A stretch of 7,847 nt of DNA from Verrucomicrobiota bacterium (GCA_030830145.1 JAURNO010000018.1:1-7847); one strand, 5' to 3'. Counted from the stretch's first letter, positions 1-6,714 are shown. Made by a program: numbers and translations. Notes: generated from the sequence alone by a model not told the origin.

Positions 1-1661
1 AACCAAGCTTTTCGAACGCAGGTGTCGTTCAAGGCGGTCATTTTTTTGGAAGGTTGTCCTCTGCCGAAAACTCTTGGTCGGCAGGACTAACTGGGACCGT
101 TTACAGCCCGGGTTGGTTTGCCGAGGTATCCCATGCCGAGCATTCTTTTGGAGACCTGGAGGGAGGGAGAGACATAGGAAAACAGTTGAATACCGGTTAT
201 GATTCGCGTGGCACGAACTTTCGGCTTTCCCGAAAACTAAACGAGGACACAAGCATGACCTTTGGCCTTCAGCGTACCTTCATGGACGACGTTCCACGGA
301 CGCACAAGACAGTGAATGGTTTGACTTGGGAGGGCCTGTCACCAGGTTCTGAAATTTGGCGGCGTCTTGATCAAGAACGTAACCTTTATTACGGAAAGTT
401 TTCCTGGGAAAACGGAGGCGGATTGATGGACATGGGAATCGTAACCTTCAGCCTGCACCAACATGGACAGGAAAGAAACCGTATGAAAAAGGCAACCAAA
501 GGAGGAGACTTCCAATATTTGGATCTGAATGACTTTGGAGTTTCATCCCGGTTTGAAGCAGACGATCCATGGGGGGGAAGAATTGCCTATGGCATCGAGT
601 ATCATAGGGAGAACCTTTCCTCCGGAGGTTATGAATTCGACGACAATAGGGTTCGAGGTATCGATCTTGCCCAGGGTTCTCTCGCGGCAGATGCTTACTA
701 CAACCGATACGCTTTGTATTTGAACGATAGCTACGAGACGCAATCCGGTTGGGTTGTGGAACCCGGGGTCCGCTTTTCTTCCGTCCGAGCCGAACTGGAC
801 CGCTACTTTCTTAAAAACAACGATGCTTCCACGATTCAAACCCCCGAAACAAAAGTTTACGATGAATGGATTGGGTCCATCCGGGCGAGCAAAGAAATTG
901 CCAAGGACAAGTTCCTTTTCACCGGAGTATCTCAGGGGTTTCGGCCGCCGAGCCTGTATGATCTGACCTCGACGGACGAAACCAGTGCCATCGAAAAGCC
1001 GGATATCTCCCTTGATCCCGAAAAGTTTGTGCAAGCGGAGATTGGTTTGAGAGGAGGTGCCGATGATTGGGATTGGTCCATTTCGGCTTACCGCACGTGG
1101 GTGGACGACATGATCATTCGCTCACCGATCGAAACGGGTAACTCCGCCGTACTCAAAGCAAATGGAGACGGATTCATACAAGGTCTCGAAATAGAGGTGG
1201 GATACGAGTGGACACCTTCATGGAGTTCGGAAATTCGCCTTTCCTGGATGGACGGCGAGGTTGAACAAATGCTCGACGACAATACTTCGGGTACCATTGC
1301 CATCGATGGTCGAAATTACACCGCGGCAGACCGGGCTCCCGACAGGCTGATGCCTTCCCAGGCAATGCTGGTCACCCGGTACGCACCCGAAGGATTGGAT
1401 TGGTGGGCTGAGTTCTCCATTCTTGCCGTTGGCCAAGCCGACGACCTTTCGCTCAAGGACGAAACCGATTCGTCCCGCATCCCTGAGAACGGTACTCCGG
1501 GCTTTGCACTTCTCGGACTTCGAGGAGGCAGGTCGGTCGGAGAAAAAACCAAGATCACTTTGACCGCCGAGAACTTGGGCGACGTCGACTACCGGGTTCA
1601 TGGCTCCGGGCTGAACGGTCCCGGTCGTAATTTCATTTTCTCGGTAACTCACTCCTTTTAG
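1..1661 (+). CDS. TonB-dependent outer-membrane receptor, C-terminal barrel (partial, 5' end off window)
   Basis: This is the beta-barrel portion of a TonB-dependent receptor, which imports a scarce ligand such as an iron or cofactor complex across the outer membrane using TonB energy. The reading frame is open from position 3 with no stop. The TTG at 54 lies inside barrel-like sequence (NAGVVQGGHFFGRLSS), so it is not the start and the gene begins upstream. 552 residues are visible, enough for most of a barrel; the N-terminal signal, TonB box and plug are missing. Family marks are the FRPPSLYDL motif (939-965), the LDPEK segment with EIGLRGG after it (about 1011-1058), alternating amphipathic strands throughout, the AENLGD..YRVHG block (1566-1601), and the final strand ending in phenylalanine (SVTHSF), as expected for outer-membrane insertion. 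The ligand cannot be told. The DDVPRTHKT and DQERNLYYG segments recall heme/iron-type receptors, but that is only a resemblance from memory. Confidence 0.93.
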   Translation, partial: PSFSNAGVVQGGHFFGRLSSAENSWSAGLTGTVYSPGWFAEVSHAEHSFGDLEGGRDIGKQLNTGYDSRGTNFRLSRKLNEDTSMTFGLQRTFMDDVPRTHKTVNGLTWEGLSPGSEIWRRLDQERNLYYGKFSWENGGGLMDMGIVTFSLHQHGQERNRMKKATKGGDFQYLDLNDFGVSSRFEADDPWGGRIAYGIEYHRENLSSGGYEFDDNRVRGIDLAQGSLAADAYYNRYALYLNDSYETQSGWVVEPGVRFSSVRAELDRYFLKNNDASTIQTPETKVYDEWIGSIRASKEIAKDKFLFTGVSQGFRPPSLYDLTSTDETSAIEKPDISLDPEKFVQAEIGLRGGADDWDWSISAYRTWVDDMIIRSPIETGNSAVLKANGDGFIQGLEIEVGYEWTPSWSSEIRLSWMDGEVEQMLDDNTSGTIAIDGRNYTAADRAPDRLMPSQAMLVTRYAPEGLDWWAEFSILAVGQADDLSLKDETDSSRIPENGTPGFALLGLRGGRSVGEKTKITLTAENLGDVDYRVHGSGLNGPGRNFIFSVTHSF

Positions 1662-1693
1662 CGCTCCTCGAAAAGTTTTGGTCTAAAAGCTGG

Positions 1694-1726
1694 TTTTTTG
1701 GACAAAGTGTGTTTTTGTCCTTCAAA
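1694..1726 (+). terminator. Possible weak terminator hairpin after the receptor gene
   Basis: GGACAAA (1700-1706) and TTTGTCC (1714-1720) form a perfect 7-bp stem with a 7-base loop. TTT (1694-1696) and AAA (1724-1726) could add pairs beyond a 3-base internal mismatch. It lies about 40 bases after the receptor stop codon, where a terminator is expected. The sequence after the stem is TTCAAATAAAAAA rather than a T-tract, so it is not a canonical intrinsic terminator on either strand. It may be a 3'-end stabilising hairpin or chance. Confidence 0.3.
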
Positions 1727-1752
1727 TAAAAAATTTGTGAATGGTGTAATTT

Positions 1753-1779
1753 TTGAGTGCAACTTTTTCCACTTACAAT
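1753..1779 (+). promoter_or_regulatory. Candidate sigma-70-like promoter for the DUF1549/DUF1501 operon
   Basis: TTGAGT (1753-1758) and TACAAT (1774-1779) resemble -35 and -10 boxes. The spacer is 15 bases, shorter than the usual 17, so the -35 assignment is weak. The -10-like box is the better part. It sits 18 bases before the first ATG in an AT-rich 136-base gap between two co-directional genes. No operator palindrome is obvious. Confidence 0.3.
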
Positions 1780-1780
1780 A

Positions 1781-1797
1781 GTGTTAGGTGTTAGGTT
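1781..1797 (+). promoter_or_regulatory. Duplicated GTGTTAG leader with two AGG ribosome-binding candidates
   Basis: The 7-base unit GTGTTAG occurs twice in tandem (1781-1787 and 1788-1794), followed by GTT and the start codon. Each unit, read with the base after it, supplies an AGG. The first (1786-1788) ends 9 bases before the ATG at 1798. The second (1793-1795) ends 8 bases before an in-frame ATG at 1804. Either start is therefore served by a weak Shine-Dalgarno-like AGG, and the two proteins would differ by two residues. Confidence 0.45.
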
Positions 1798-3969
1798 ATG
1801 AAAATGTTTTTGCCCTTATTCCTTTTTTTTCCATTGGTTTTTTCACTCAGCGGGAAGACGCAGTTTAGTCAGTTTTCGCTTTCCTCAAAGGAAGTTAAAA
1901 AGGAAGCCGAGGCCATTGACCGTATTTTGGAAAAGGCTCACCAAAAGAAAAAAGTTCGGATCCCGGATCATTTGGAGGCCGGAAAGCTTGCTCGCAGAAT
2001 TTACCTGACGGTTGCGGGCAGGATTCCTTCCTACGACGAAACCTCCTCTTATTTGAGTAACGAAAGCAAGGTCCAGAAGGCCATGTTGATCGACTCCTTG
2101 CTACTCTCTCCCGCCTATGAAAGCCAAATGTTCAATTGGTGGGCGGATTTGCTCAGGTTACAGTCCAGAATGCGGGGCGGCGCTCAAATCGGAGCCGGTG
2201 AACTTTATAATCACTGGATCAAAGAACAAGTGGCTCAGAACCAACCGTTCGATCAAGTCGCATACTCCCTGATCACCGCGGAAGGATATCAATGGGAAAA
2301 CGGTGCATCGGGTTACTACCTCAGAGATGCCGGCATGGAGCTGGACAATATGTCCAACACGACGCAACTCTTTCTAGGCACGCAAATGGTCTGCGCTCAG
2401 TGTCACAATCACCCCTTCGACAAATGGACGCAGCAGGAGTATTACAAAATGGCTTCCTTTACTTATGGCGTTTCCTCCCGAATGGGAAGGGAGCTACAAG
2501 GACGGATCCGGAATCATTTCGCAAATGCGACAAAGGGTCTCTCTTCCAAACAGAGGAAAAAAAAGGCACAATCCAAAGATGCCGCCGCCCTGCGGAAAGC
2601 TCTTCAGGAAATGATGCGCCCCCTGCAGTACGGAGCTCAACACACCCCGCGAAAGCTCACCCTTCCACATGACTACCAATACGACGACGCGAAACCCAAG
2701 GACAAGGTTTCACCCGCTCCTATTTTCGGCGAAAACCCCGAAGGTTTGAACGAAGAAAACAAGGTCGACCTCTACGGCAAATGGATGACATCCACTAAGA
2801 ACCCACGTTTCACCAAAGTCATTGCCAATCGAATGTGGAAAAAGGTTTTCGGACGGGGCTTGGTCGAGCCTGTAGACGATTGGCGAGACGATACGCAAGC
2901 GTCCATTCCAGAACTTCTTGAACATCTTGAAAAGCTGATGGTCCGAGTCGATTACGACCTAAGGGAGTTCCAACGCGTTCTTCTCAATGTCAAAGCCTTC
3001 GGACGCGAAGCGACTGATTATGAAGTCGCCAACGACCAACCTTATTATTTTGAGGGTCCGCTCCTTTCCCGTATGTCCGCCGAGCAATTGTGGGATTCCT
3101 TCGTCGCACTTGCCCTTCCTTACGTGGACGAAAGAGTTCGTGATCCAAAGATTATCGAAGACAAGCTTGATCGCTTTTCCCAATATCAGAAAAAAATGGA
3201 GGGACTTGATCCGGCAAAAATGGTAGGCCTCGCCAAAAAAGGGGCCAAAGCAAGCAAACAGGTTCTTGAAAGAATGGAGAAAATTCAGCTTGAACTAAGA
3301 GAGGCCCAAAACGCGGACGATCTAGTTGCCGCCGCCCGTTTGAAACGAGAATACGGCAAGGTCCGCAACGAGCAAAGAACTCTATTTGCCCAATTGATCA
3401 TGGGTGATGATTTCGACGTCAGGTCGCTTTACGGTCGGGGTACTTCCCTTAAAACTGCCAATGACTCTCGATGGAAAGGATATAGTCCTTCATTGATGAG
3501 AGCGTCCGAAATCATTACCCCGGCACCCCCCGGTCACTTTCTTCGGGAATTTGGTCAGTCCGACCGGGAAATCATTGAGAACTCGAACAAACAGGCATCG
3601 GTTCCTCAGGCACTCACCCTGCTCAACGGCGTAATTTACGGTTCCGTTTTCAGCCCACAATCTCCTTTGTCGAAAAATCTTTCCCGGGTGGATTCCGAAG
3701 AAGAAAAGATCAAGGTGTTGTTTCTCTCGATTCTAAATCGCGAACCCTCAAAAGGCGAAATCGAGGATTGTCTCGAAGTTGTAAAAGGAAAAAGCACCCT
3801 GCCGCCACCCTCTCTGAAAATTCCCGATGATTGGCCCAATGAGAAGAAGGTGAAATATCGAAAGGCAATGGCCAAAAGAATGCAAACACTGGCACATTCC
3901 GAAAACAGACGCTTTCTGGGCGTAGCATGGGCCTTGATGAACACTCGCCAATTTTCATTCATCCAATAA
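1798..3969 (+). CDS. DUF1549/DUF1553 (PSCyt2/PSD1-type) exported protein
   Basis: This 723-residue protein belongs to the PVC-specific family that combines DUF1549 (planctomycete cytochrome C domain 2 in older naming) with DUF1553. The biochemical function of the family is not settled. Residues 1 to about 18 are a basic-then-hydrophobic Sec-type signal (MKMFLPLFLFFPLVFS), so it should act outside the cytoplasm. DUF1549 spans roughly residues 40-260 and includes CAQCHNHPFDKW (C199, C202, H203), a heme-c-like CxxCH motif conserved in this family. DUF1553 spans roughly 325-700, with NRMWKKVFGRGLVEP from residue 344, RMSAEQLWDS near 425, QALTLLNG near 603-609 and LNREPSKGE from 646. Between its conserved blocks lies a charged helical stretch (about 482-530) that looks coiled-coil. 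The separate N-terminal PSCyt1 domain found in many relatives is absent. The next gene starts 23 bases downstream and encodes the usual DUF1501 partner. Confidence 0.93.
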   Translation: MKMFLPLFLFFPLVFSLSGKTQFSQFSLSSKEVKKEAEAIDRILEKAHQKKKVRIPDHLEAGKLARRIYLTVAGRIPSYDETSSYLSNESKVQKAMLIDSLLLSPAYESQMFNWWADLLRLQSRMRGGAQIGAGELYNHWIKEQVAQNQPFDQVAYSLITAEGYQWENGASGYYLRDAGMELDNMSNTTQLFLGTQMVCAQCHNHPFDKWTQQEYYKMASFTYGVSSRMGRELQGRIRNHFANATKGLSSKQRKKKAQSKDAAALRKALQEMMRPLQYGAQHTPRKLTLPHDYQYDDAKPKDKVSPAPIFGENPEGLNEENKVDLYGKWMTSTKNPRFTKVIANRMWKKVFGRGLVEPVDDWRDDTQASIPELLEHLEKLMVRVDYDLREFQRVLLNVKAFGREATDYEVANDQPYYFEGPLLSRMSAEQLWDSFVALALPYVDERVRDPKIIEDKLDRFSQYQKKMEGLDPAKMVGLAKKGAKASKQVLERMEKIQLELREAQNADDLVAAARLKREYGKVRNEQRTLFAQLIMGDDFDVRSLYGRGTSLKTANDSRWKGYSPSLMRASEIITPAPPGHFLREFGQSDREIIENSNKQASVPQALTLLNGVIYGSVFSPQSPLSKNLSRVDSEEEKIKVLFLSILNREPSKGEIEDCLEVVKGKSTLPPPSLKIPDDWPNEKKVKYRKAMAKRMQTLAHSENRRFLGVAWALMNTRQFSFIQ

Positions 3970-3992
3970 GAGAAATTTACACCGAATCAGTT

Positions 3993-5294
3993 ATGAGCAT
4001 AGAATTCACTACCTCCGGAGAATTGGAAAGACGCAGGTTCATGAGCCTGGCCGCCAAAGGATTTTTGGGCGTCAGCATTTTGCCATGGGCCATCCCCGAA
4101 CGTGTCCATGGCGCGGGGCTGGGACTAAACCGCCCATTGAATCATGCTCCCAAGGCCAAAAATGTGATCTACTTATACATGTCCGGCGGCATGTCGCATA
4201 TCGATACTTTCGACCCTAAACCCGGAGCGGAAACCGGTGGCCCCACGCAGGCAATCAAGACCAGTGCAGACGGAGTTCGAATCGCTGAGAACCTACCTTT
4301 GCTGGCCAACCACGCCAACAAGATTGCGGTCCTCCGGGGAATGACTTCCACCACCGGAGCCCACCAGCAAGGCAATTACCTCATGCACACCAGCTATGCC
4401 CAAAGAGCAACCATCGTACACCCAAGTATGGGGGCATGGATGACCAAACTGGACGGAAAATTCAACCCGACGCTTCCGGGCGCTGTGGTTGTAAACGGAG
4501 GCAGTCGTCATCCTCTAGCCGGGTTTCTCCCCTCCACTCATCAACCTCTTGCCGTTGGAAATCCGAACGAGGGCTTGCGCAACTGCAGAATGCTGAAGGG
4601 GTTTTCCGAGGAAGGATTTGAAAAGAGCCTCAACTTATCGAAGAAGCTCGATCGCAATTTTGTCGAAAAGTACGATTTGAACAAAGTACGTGCCTATTCC
4701 AATATGTACGACGACGCGGCTCGTCTCATGAAGAGCAAGGATCTCAAAGCTTTTGATCTCTCCGAGGAACCGGAGGAGCTTCGCAAGTCCTATGGAGATG
4801 ATAATTTTGGACAGGGCGTTCTTTTGGCCCGACGTCTGGTGGAACGCCAAGTGCGGTTCGTGGAAGTGCAACTCGGTGGCTGGGATACTCACCAAAACAA
4901 CTTCACGAGGGTTCCGGAAAGAACGGCCATTTTGGATCAGGCTCTCTCCGCTCTTCTGAGTGACCTTTCAAAGCGCGGCATGCTGGAGGAAACCCTCGTT
5001 GTTTTGGCCACGGAATTCGGGCGTACGCCGAACATCAATGTCAACGAAGGACGCGATCATTACCCCAAGGCCTTTTCTTGCATGCTTGCCGGAGGAGGAA
5101 TAAAAGGCGGACAAGTTTGGGGCAAAACTGATGAAGAAGGAAGAGAGGTCGTTGATCAACGCATCGAGATTCCTGATTTGAACGCTACGATTGCCTATTG
5201 TTTGGGCCTTCCTCTCGACGAAATCATTTACTCCCCCACCCGCAGGCCCTTTACTCTTTCCGACAAAGGAAACCCCCTGACCCAACTCACTTAG
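3993..5294 (+). CDS. DUF1501 family protein with twin-arginine signal
   Basis: This 433-residue protein is in the DUF1501 family, which has an alkaline-phosphatase/sulfatase-like fold and is routinely paired with DUF1549/DUF1553 genes in Planctomycetota and Verrucomicrobiota; its substrate is unknown. The ATG at 3993 is preferred over the in-frame ATG at 3927. It avoids a 43-base overlap with the upstream gene and places a Tat motif (RRRFMSL, residues 13-19) plus hydrophobic stretch at the N-terminus. No strong Shine-Dalgarno sequence precedes it; AAGAGAAA ends about 18 bases upstream. Family blocks are NVIYLYMSGGMSHIDTFDPKP-like sequence at residues 57-77, GGWDTH (295-300), EFGRTP (341-346), GRDHYP (353-358) and GGGIKGG (367-373). 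D71, D298, H300, E341, D355 and H356 are plausible metal-site residues by analogy only. Length and motifs look intact. The 23-base spacing indicates cotranscription with the upstream gene. Confidence 0.93.
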   Translation: MSIEFTTSGELERRRFMSLAAKGFLGVSILPWAIPERVHGAGLGLNRPLNHAPKAKNVIYLYMSGGMSHIDTFDPKPGAETGGPTQAIKTSADGVRIAENLPLLANHANKIAVLRGMTSTTGAHQQGNYLMHTSYAQRATIVHPSMGAWMTKLDGKFNPTLPGAVVVNGGSRHPLAGFLPSTHQPLAVGNPNEGLRNCRMLKGFSEEGFEKSLNLSKKLDRNFVEKYDLNKVRAYSNMYDDAARLMKSKDLKAFDLSEEPEELRKSYGDDNFGQGVLLARRLVERQVRFVEVQLGGWDTHQNNFTRVPERTAILDQALSALLSDLSKRGMLEETLVVLATEFGRTPNINVNEGRDHYPKAFSCMLAGGGIKGGQVWGKTDEEGREVVDQRIEIPDLNATIAYCLGLPLDEIIYSPTRRPFTLSDKGNPLTQLT

Positions 5295-5305
5295 TTCGAT
5301 TACAA

Positions 5306-5388
5306 GGTCGCCCGTGAGTTCAGTTTCGTCCAGTGGCCGAAACGACATGTTCAGTCATGGCAGGCGACCCTCCCTCTGCAAAAGGAGG
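5306..5388 (+). other. Possible folded RNA element in the gap after the DUF1501 gene
   Basis: Within the 225-base gap 5295-5519, GGTCGCC (5306-5312) pairs perfectly with GGCGACC (5363-5369). Inside it, GTTTCG (5323-5328) pairs with CGAAAC (5338-5343), and CATG (5346-5349) with CATG (5356-5359), giving a three-way junction about 64 bases long. A further CCTCC (5369-5373) and GGAGG (5384-5388) could form a following hairpin, sharing one base with the outer stem. It is not a tRNA: there is no T-loop or anticodon-arm pattern. The AGGAGGAA at 5383-5390 looks like a Shine-Dalgarno sequence but no reading frame follows (TTG GTT TGA). It could be a 3'-UTR structure, a small RNA or chance pairing. No known riboswitch was recognised. 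Confidence 0.3.
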
Positions 5389-5455
5389 AATAGATTTGGT
5401 TTGAAACTAATCAAATAAGGAAGCATTGTAGTCCGTTGGCCTAACTATTCTCACC

Positions 5456-5504
5456 TTGCATATTAAATTATGTCGGGGACCTCATCGCGTTTATAACTTA
5501 TAAA
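5456..5504 (+). promoter_or_regulatory. AT-rich promoter-like region ahead of the isomerase pair
   Basis: The bases before 5520 are strongly AT-rich and include two TTATAA units one base apart (5491-5496 and 5498-5503). TATAAC (5492-5497) or TATAAA (5499-5504) could serve as a -10 box. No convincing -35 box is found at 17 bases. TTGCAT (5456-5461) is too far upstream for normal spacing. A transcription start near here fits the gap, but the boxes are uncertain. No Shine-Dalgarno sequence precedes the ATG at 5520 (ACCATTAAAA). Confidence 0.3.
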
Positions 5505-5519
5505 GTATTACCATTAAAA

Positions 5520-6113
5520 ATGAACAAACTAGTCGTATTTGCCATGTTTTTGCTTCCCGTTGCAATGACCGAAGCAAAAACCGAAACAAGCCCGAAGCCC
5601 GAAAACTTGCTCACCATTGAGCTAAAGAGTGGGTCCGTGGTGATTGAATTATTTCCCAAAGACGCTCCCAATCACGTCAAGCGTATCAAAGAACTTGCAA
5701 AGGAAGGCAAGTATGATGGGGTTGCATTTCATAGGGTGATTGACGGATTCATGGCCCAAACCGGTGATGTTGAGTTTGGTAACAACAAAAACTACAACCA
5801 AAGAAGAGTGGGAACGGGTGGTTCAAGCAAGCCTGACTTGAAAGCTGAATTCAATAAGAGAAAGCATGTCAAAGGAACCTGCTCCATGGCACGCTCGAGT
5901 TCTCCCGACAGCGCCAATAGTCAGTTTTTCATTTGTTTTGAAAGCAAGGGTCACCTCGATGGAAAATATACGGTCTGGGGTCAAGTGATCAAAGGAATGG
6001 ATAACATCGACAAAATCAAAAGGGGAAGCCCGTTCAGTGGTTCGGTAAGCAATCCGGACATAATGAAGAAAGTAACCGTAGGAACCGCTAAAAGTGAAGG
6101 AAAAGCACAATGA
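5520..6113 (+). CDS. Exported cyclophilin-type peptidyl-prolyl cis-trans isomerase
   Basis: This 197-residue protein is a cyclophilin, which speeds cis-trans isomerisation of X-Pro bonds during folding. Residues 1-19 form a signal peptide (MNKLVVFAMFLLPVAMTEA) with likely cleavage after A19, so it should work in the periplasm or at the cell surface. The catalytic domain spans about 28-188. FHRVIDGFMAQTGD carries the residues matching human CypA R55, F60 and Q63 (here R72, F77, Q80), and MARSSSPDSANSQFFI (from about 123) supplies the hydrophobic-pocket phenylalanine near F137. The position matching CypA W121, usually Trp or Phe, is H145 in HLDGKY, so cyclosporin binding is unlikely and the pocket may differ. 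It is about 75% identical without gaps to the next gene, and its stop overlaps that gene's start (ATGA). No Shine-Dalgarno sequence is visible. Confidence 0.95.
   Translation: MNKLVVFAMFLLPVAMTEAKTETSPKPENLLTIELKSGSVVIELFPKDAPNHVKRIKELAKEGKYDGVAFHRVIDGFMAQTGDVEFGNNKNYNQRRVGTGGSSKPDLKAEFNKRKHVKGTCSMARSSSPDSANSQFFICFESKGHLDGKYTVWGQVIKGMDNIDKIKRGSPFSGSVSNPDIMKKVTVGTAKSEGKAQ
6096..6101 (+). promoter_or_regulatory. Ribosome-binding site of the second isomerase, inside the first gene
   Basis: GAAGGA lies 8 bases before the ATG at 6110, within the last codons of the upstream isomerase. It is the clearest Shine-Dalgarno sequence near a plus-strand start in this window. With the ATGA overlap it supports coupled translation and confirms this start. 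Confidence 0.7.
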
Positions 6114-6685
6114 CTAAAGACAATACCGAAAATTTTCTCACGATCGAACTCAAGGACGGACCCGTCTTAATCGAGTTGTACCCCGATAAAGCGCCCGGCC
6201 ACGTAAAACGCATCAAAAAATTAGCAGGGGACGGAAAGTATGACGGTGTTGCCTTCCACCGTGTTATTGACGGCTTCATGGCCCAGACCGGAGACATTGA
6301 GTTCGGAAACTCCAAAAAGTATAGTGACAACAGGGTTGGAACCGGTGGGTCTGATTTGCCCGATTTGAAGGCCGAATTCAACGATGGTAATCATGAAAAG
6401 GGAACCTGTTCAATGGCTAGGTCCAATTTGCCCGACAGCGCCAATAGTCAATTCTTCATCTGTTTTGATTCCGCAACTTTTCTGGATAACCAATACACGA
6501 TTTGGGGCCAGGTTATTGAGGGGATGGACCATGTCGACAAGATCAAGCGAGGTGCTCCAGGCAGTGGTGCCGTAGAGAACCCCGACATCATGATCAAGGT
6601 AACAGTCGGAAAAACGAAAAAGAAACCCGGCAAGAAAAAGCCCGCAAAAAAAGCCAAGAAGGCTTCCAAAAAGAAAACAGATTAG
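6110..6685 (+). CDS. Cytoplasmic cyclophilin-type peptidyl-prolyl isomerase with lysine-rich tail
   Basis: This 191-residue protein is the second copy of a tandem cyclophilin duplication. It begins MTKDNTENFLTIEL with no signal peptide, so it should stay in the cytoplasm. The domain covers about residues 7-167 and aligns gap-free with the upstream copy; by hand count about 121 of 161 positions are identical. R51, F56 and Q59 in FHRVIDGFMAQTGD match CypA R55, F60 and Q63. F124 stands where CypA has W121 and the sister copy has His. Residues 168-191 form a tail with 14 lysines in 24 positions, mixed with Pro, Ala and Gly, and no acidic residue until the last one. Such tails often bind nucleic acid or ribosomes, but that is inference. 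The start is fixed by GAAGGA 8 bases upstream and by the ATGA overlap. The gene ends 29 bases before the stop of the convergent minus-strand gene. Confidence 0.95.
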   Translation: MTKDNTENFLTIELKDGPVLIELYPDKAPGHVKRIKKLAGDGKYDGVAFHRVIDGFMAQTGDIEFGNSKKYSDNRVGTGGSDLPDLKAEFNDGNHEKGTCSMARSNLPDSANSQFFICFDSATFLDNQYTIWGQVIEGMDHVDKIKRGAPGSGAVENPDIMIKVTVGKTKKKPGKKKPAKKAKKASKKKTD

Positions 6686-6712
6686 GCATCTTGCCAAATT
6701 ATGCCCGCGGCA
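6685..6712. terminator. Two short hairpins between convergent genes, possible weak terminator
   Basis: The 29-base gap between the converging isomerase and DUF3299 genes holds GGCA-TCT-TGCC (6685-6695) and TGCC-CGC-GGCA (6702-6712). Each has a 4-bp stem and a 3-base loop, and they are separated by AAATTA. Neither has a T-tract. TGCC 6692-6695 could also pair with GGCA 6709-6712 as an alternative fold. Placement suits a shared two-way terminator, but the stems are short and may be chance. Confidence 0.25.
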
Positions 6713-6714
6713 CC

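Noticed and set aside
543..1034. 163-codon open frame antisense to the receptor gene
   Set aside because: It lies wholly inside the barrel-coding region, shows no recognisable domain, and the plus-strand frame has strong family motifs. It is a shadow frame.
1218..1652. 144-codon antisense open frame at the receptor 3' end
   Set aside because: Its product has no recognisable motif and it is fully covered by the conserved receptor C-terminus.
2292..2672. 126-codon plus-strand frame inside the DUF1549 gene
   Set aside because: It is out of frame with the CxxCH-containing family domain and low in plausible protein features.
3927..3992. Longer start for the DUF1501 protein at the ATG at 3927
   Set aside because: It would overlap the previous gene by 43 bases and add 22 residues before a well-placed Tat signal, without a ribosome-binding site.
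4968..5348. 126-codon antisense open frame spanning the end of the DUF1501 gene and the gap
   Set aside because: It overlaps the conserved EFGRTP to GGGIKGG region and its product looks like a random translation; the start lies in the candidate RNA fold.
5306..5369. tRNA-like gene, because the outer stem has 7 bp
   Set aside because: The span is only 64 bases, and there is no T-loop TTCRA sequence, no 5-bp anticodon arm with a 7-base loop and no D-loop GG.
5383..5404. Small ORF behind the AGGAGGAA sequence
   Set aside because: The only nearby start-like codon (TTG at 5396) is followed at once by GTT TGA, so nothing is encoded.
5520..6685. One isomerase gene broken by a frameshift
   Set aside because: Both frames encode complete cyclophilin domains with their own starts and stops, so this is a duplication and not a broken gene.
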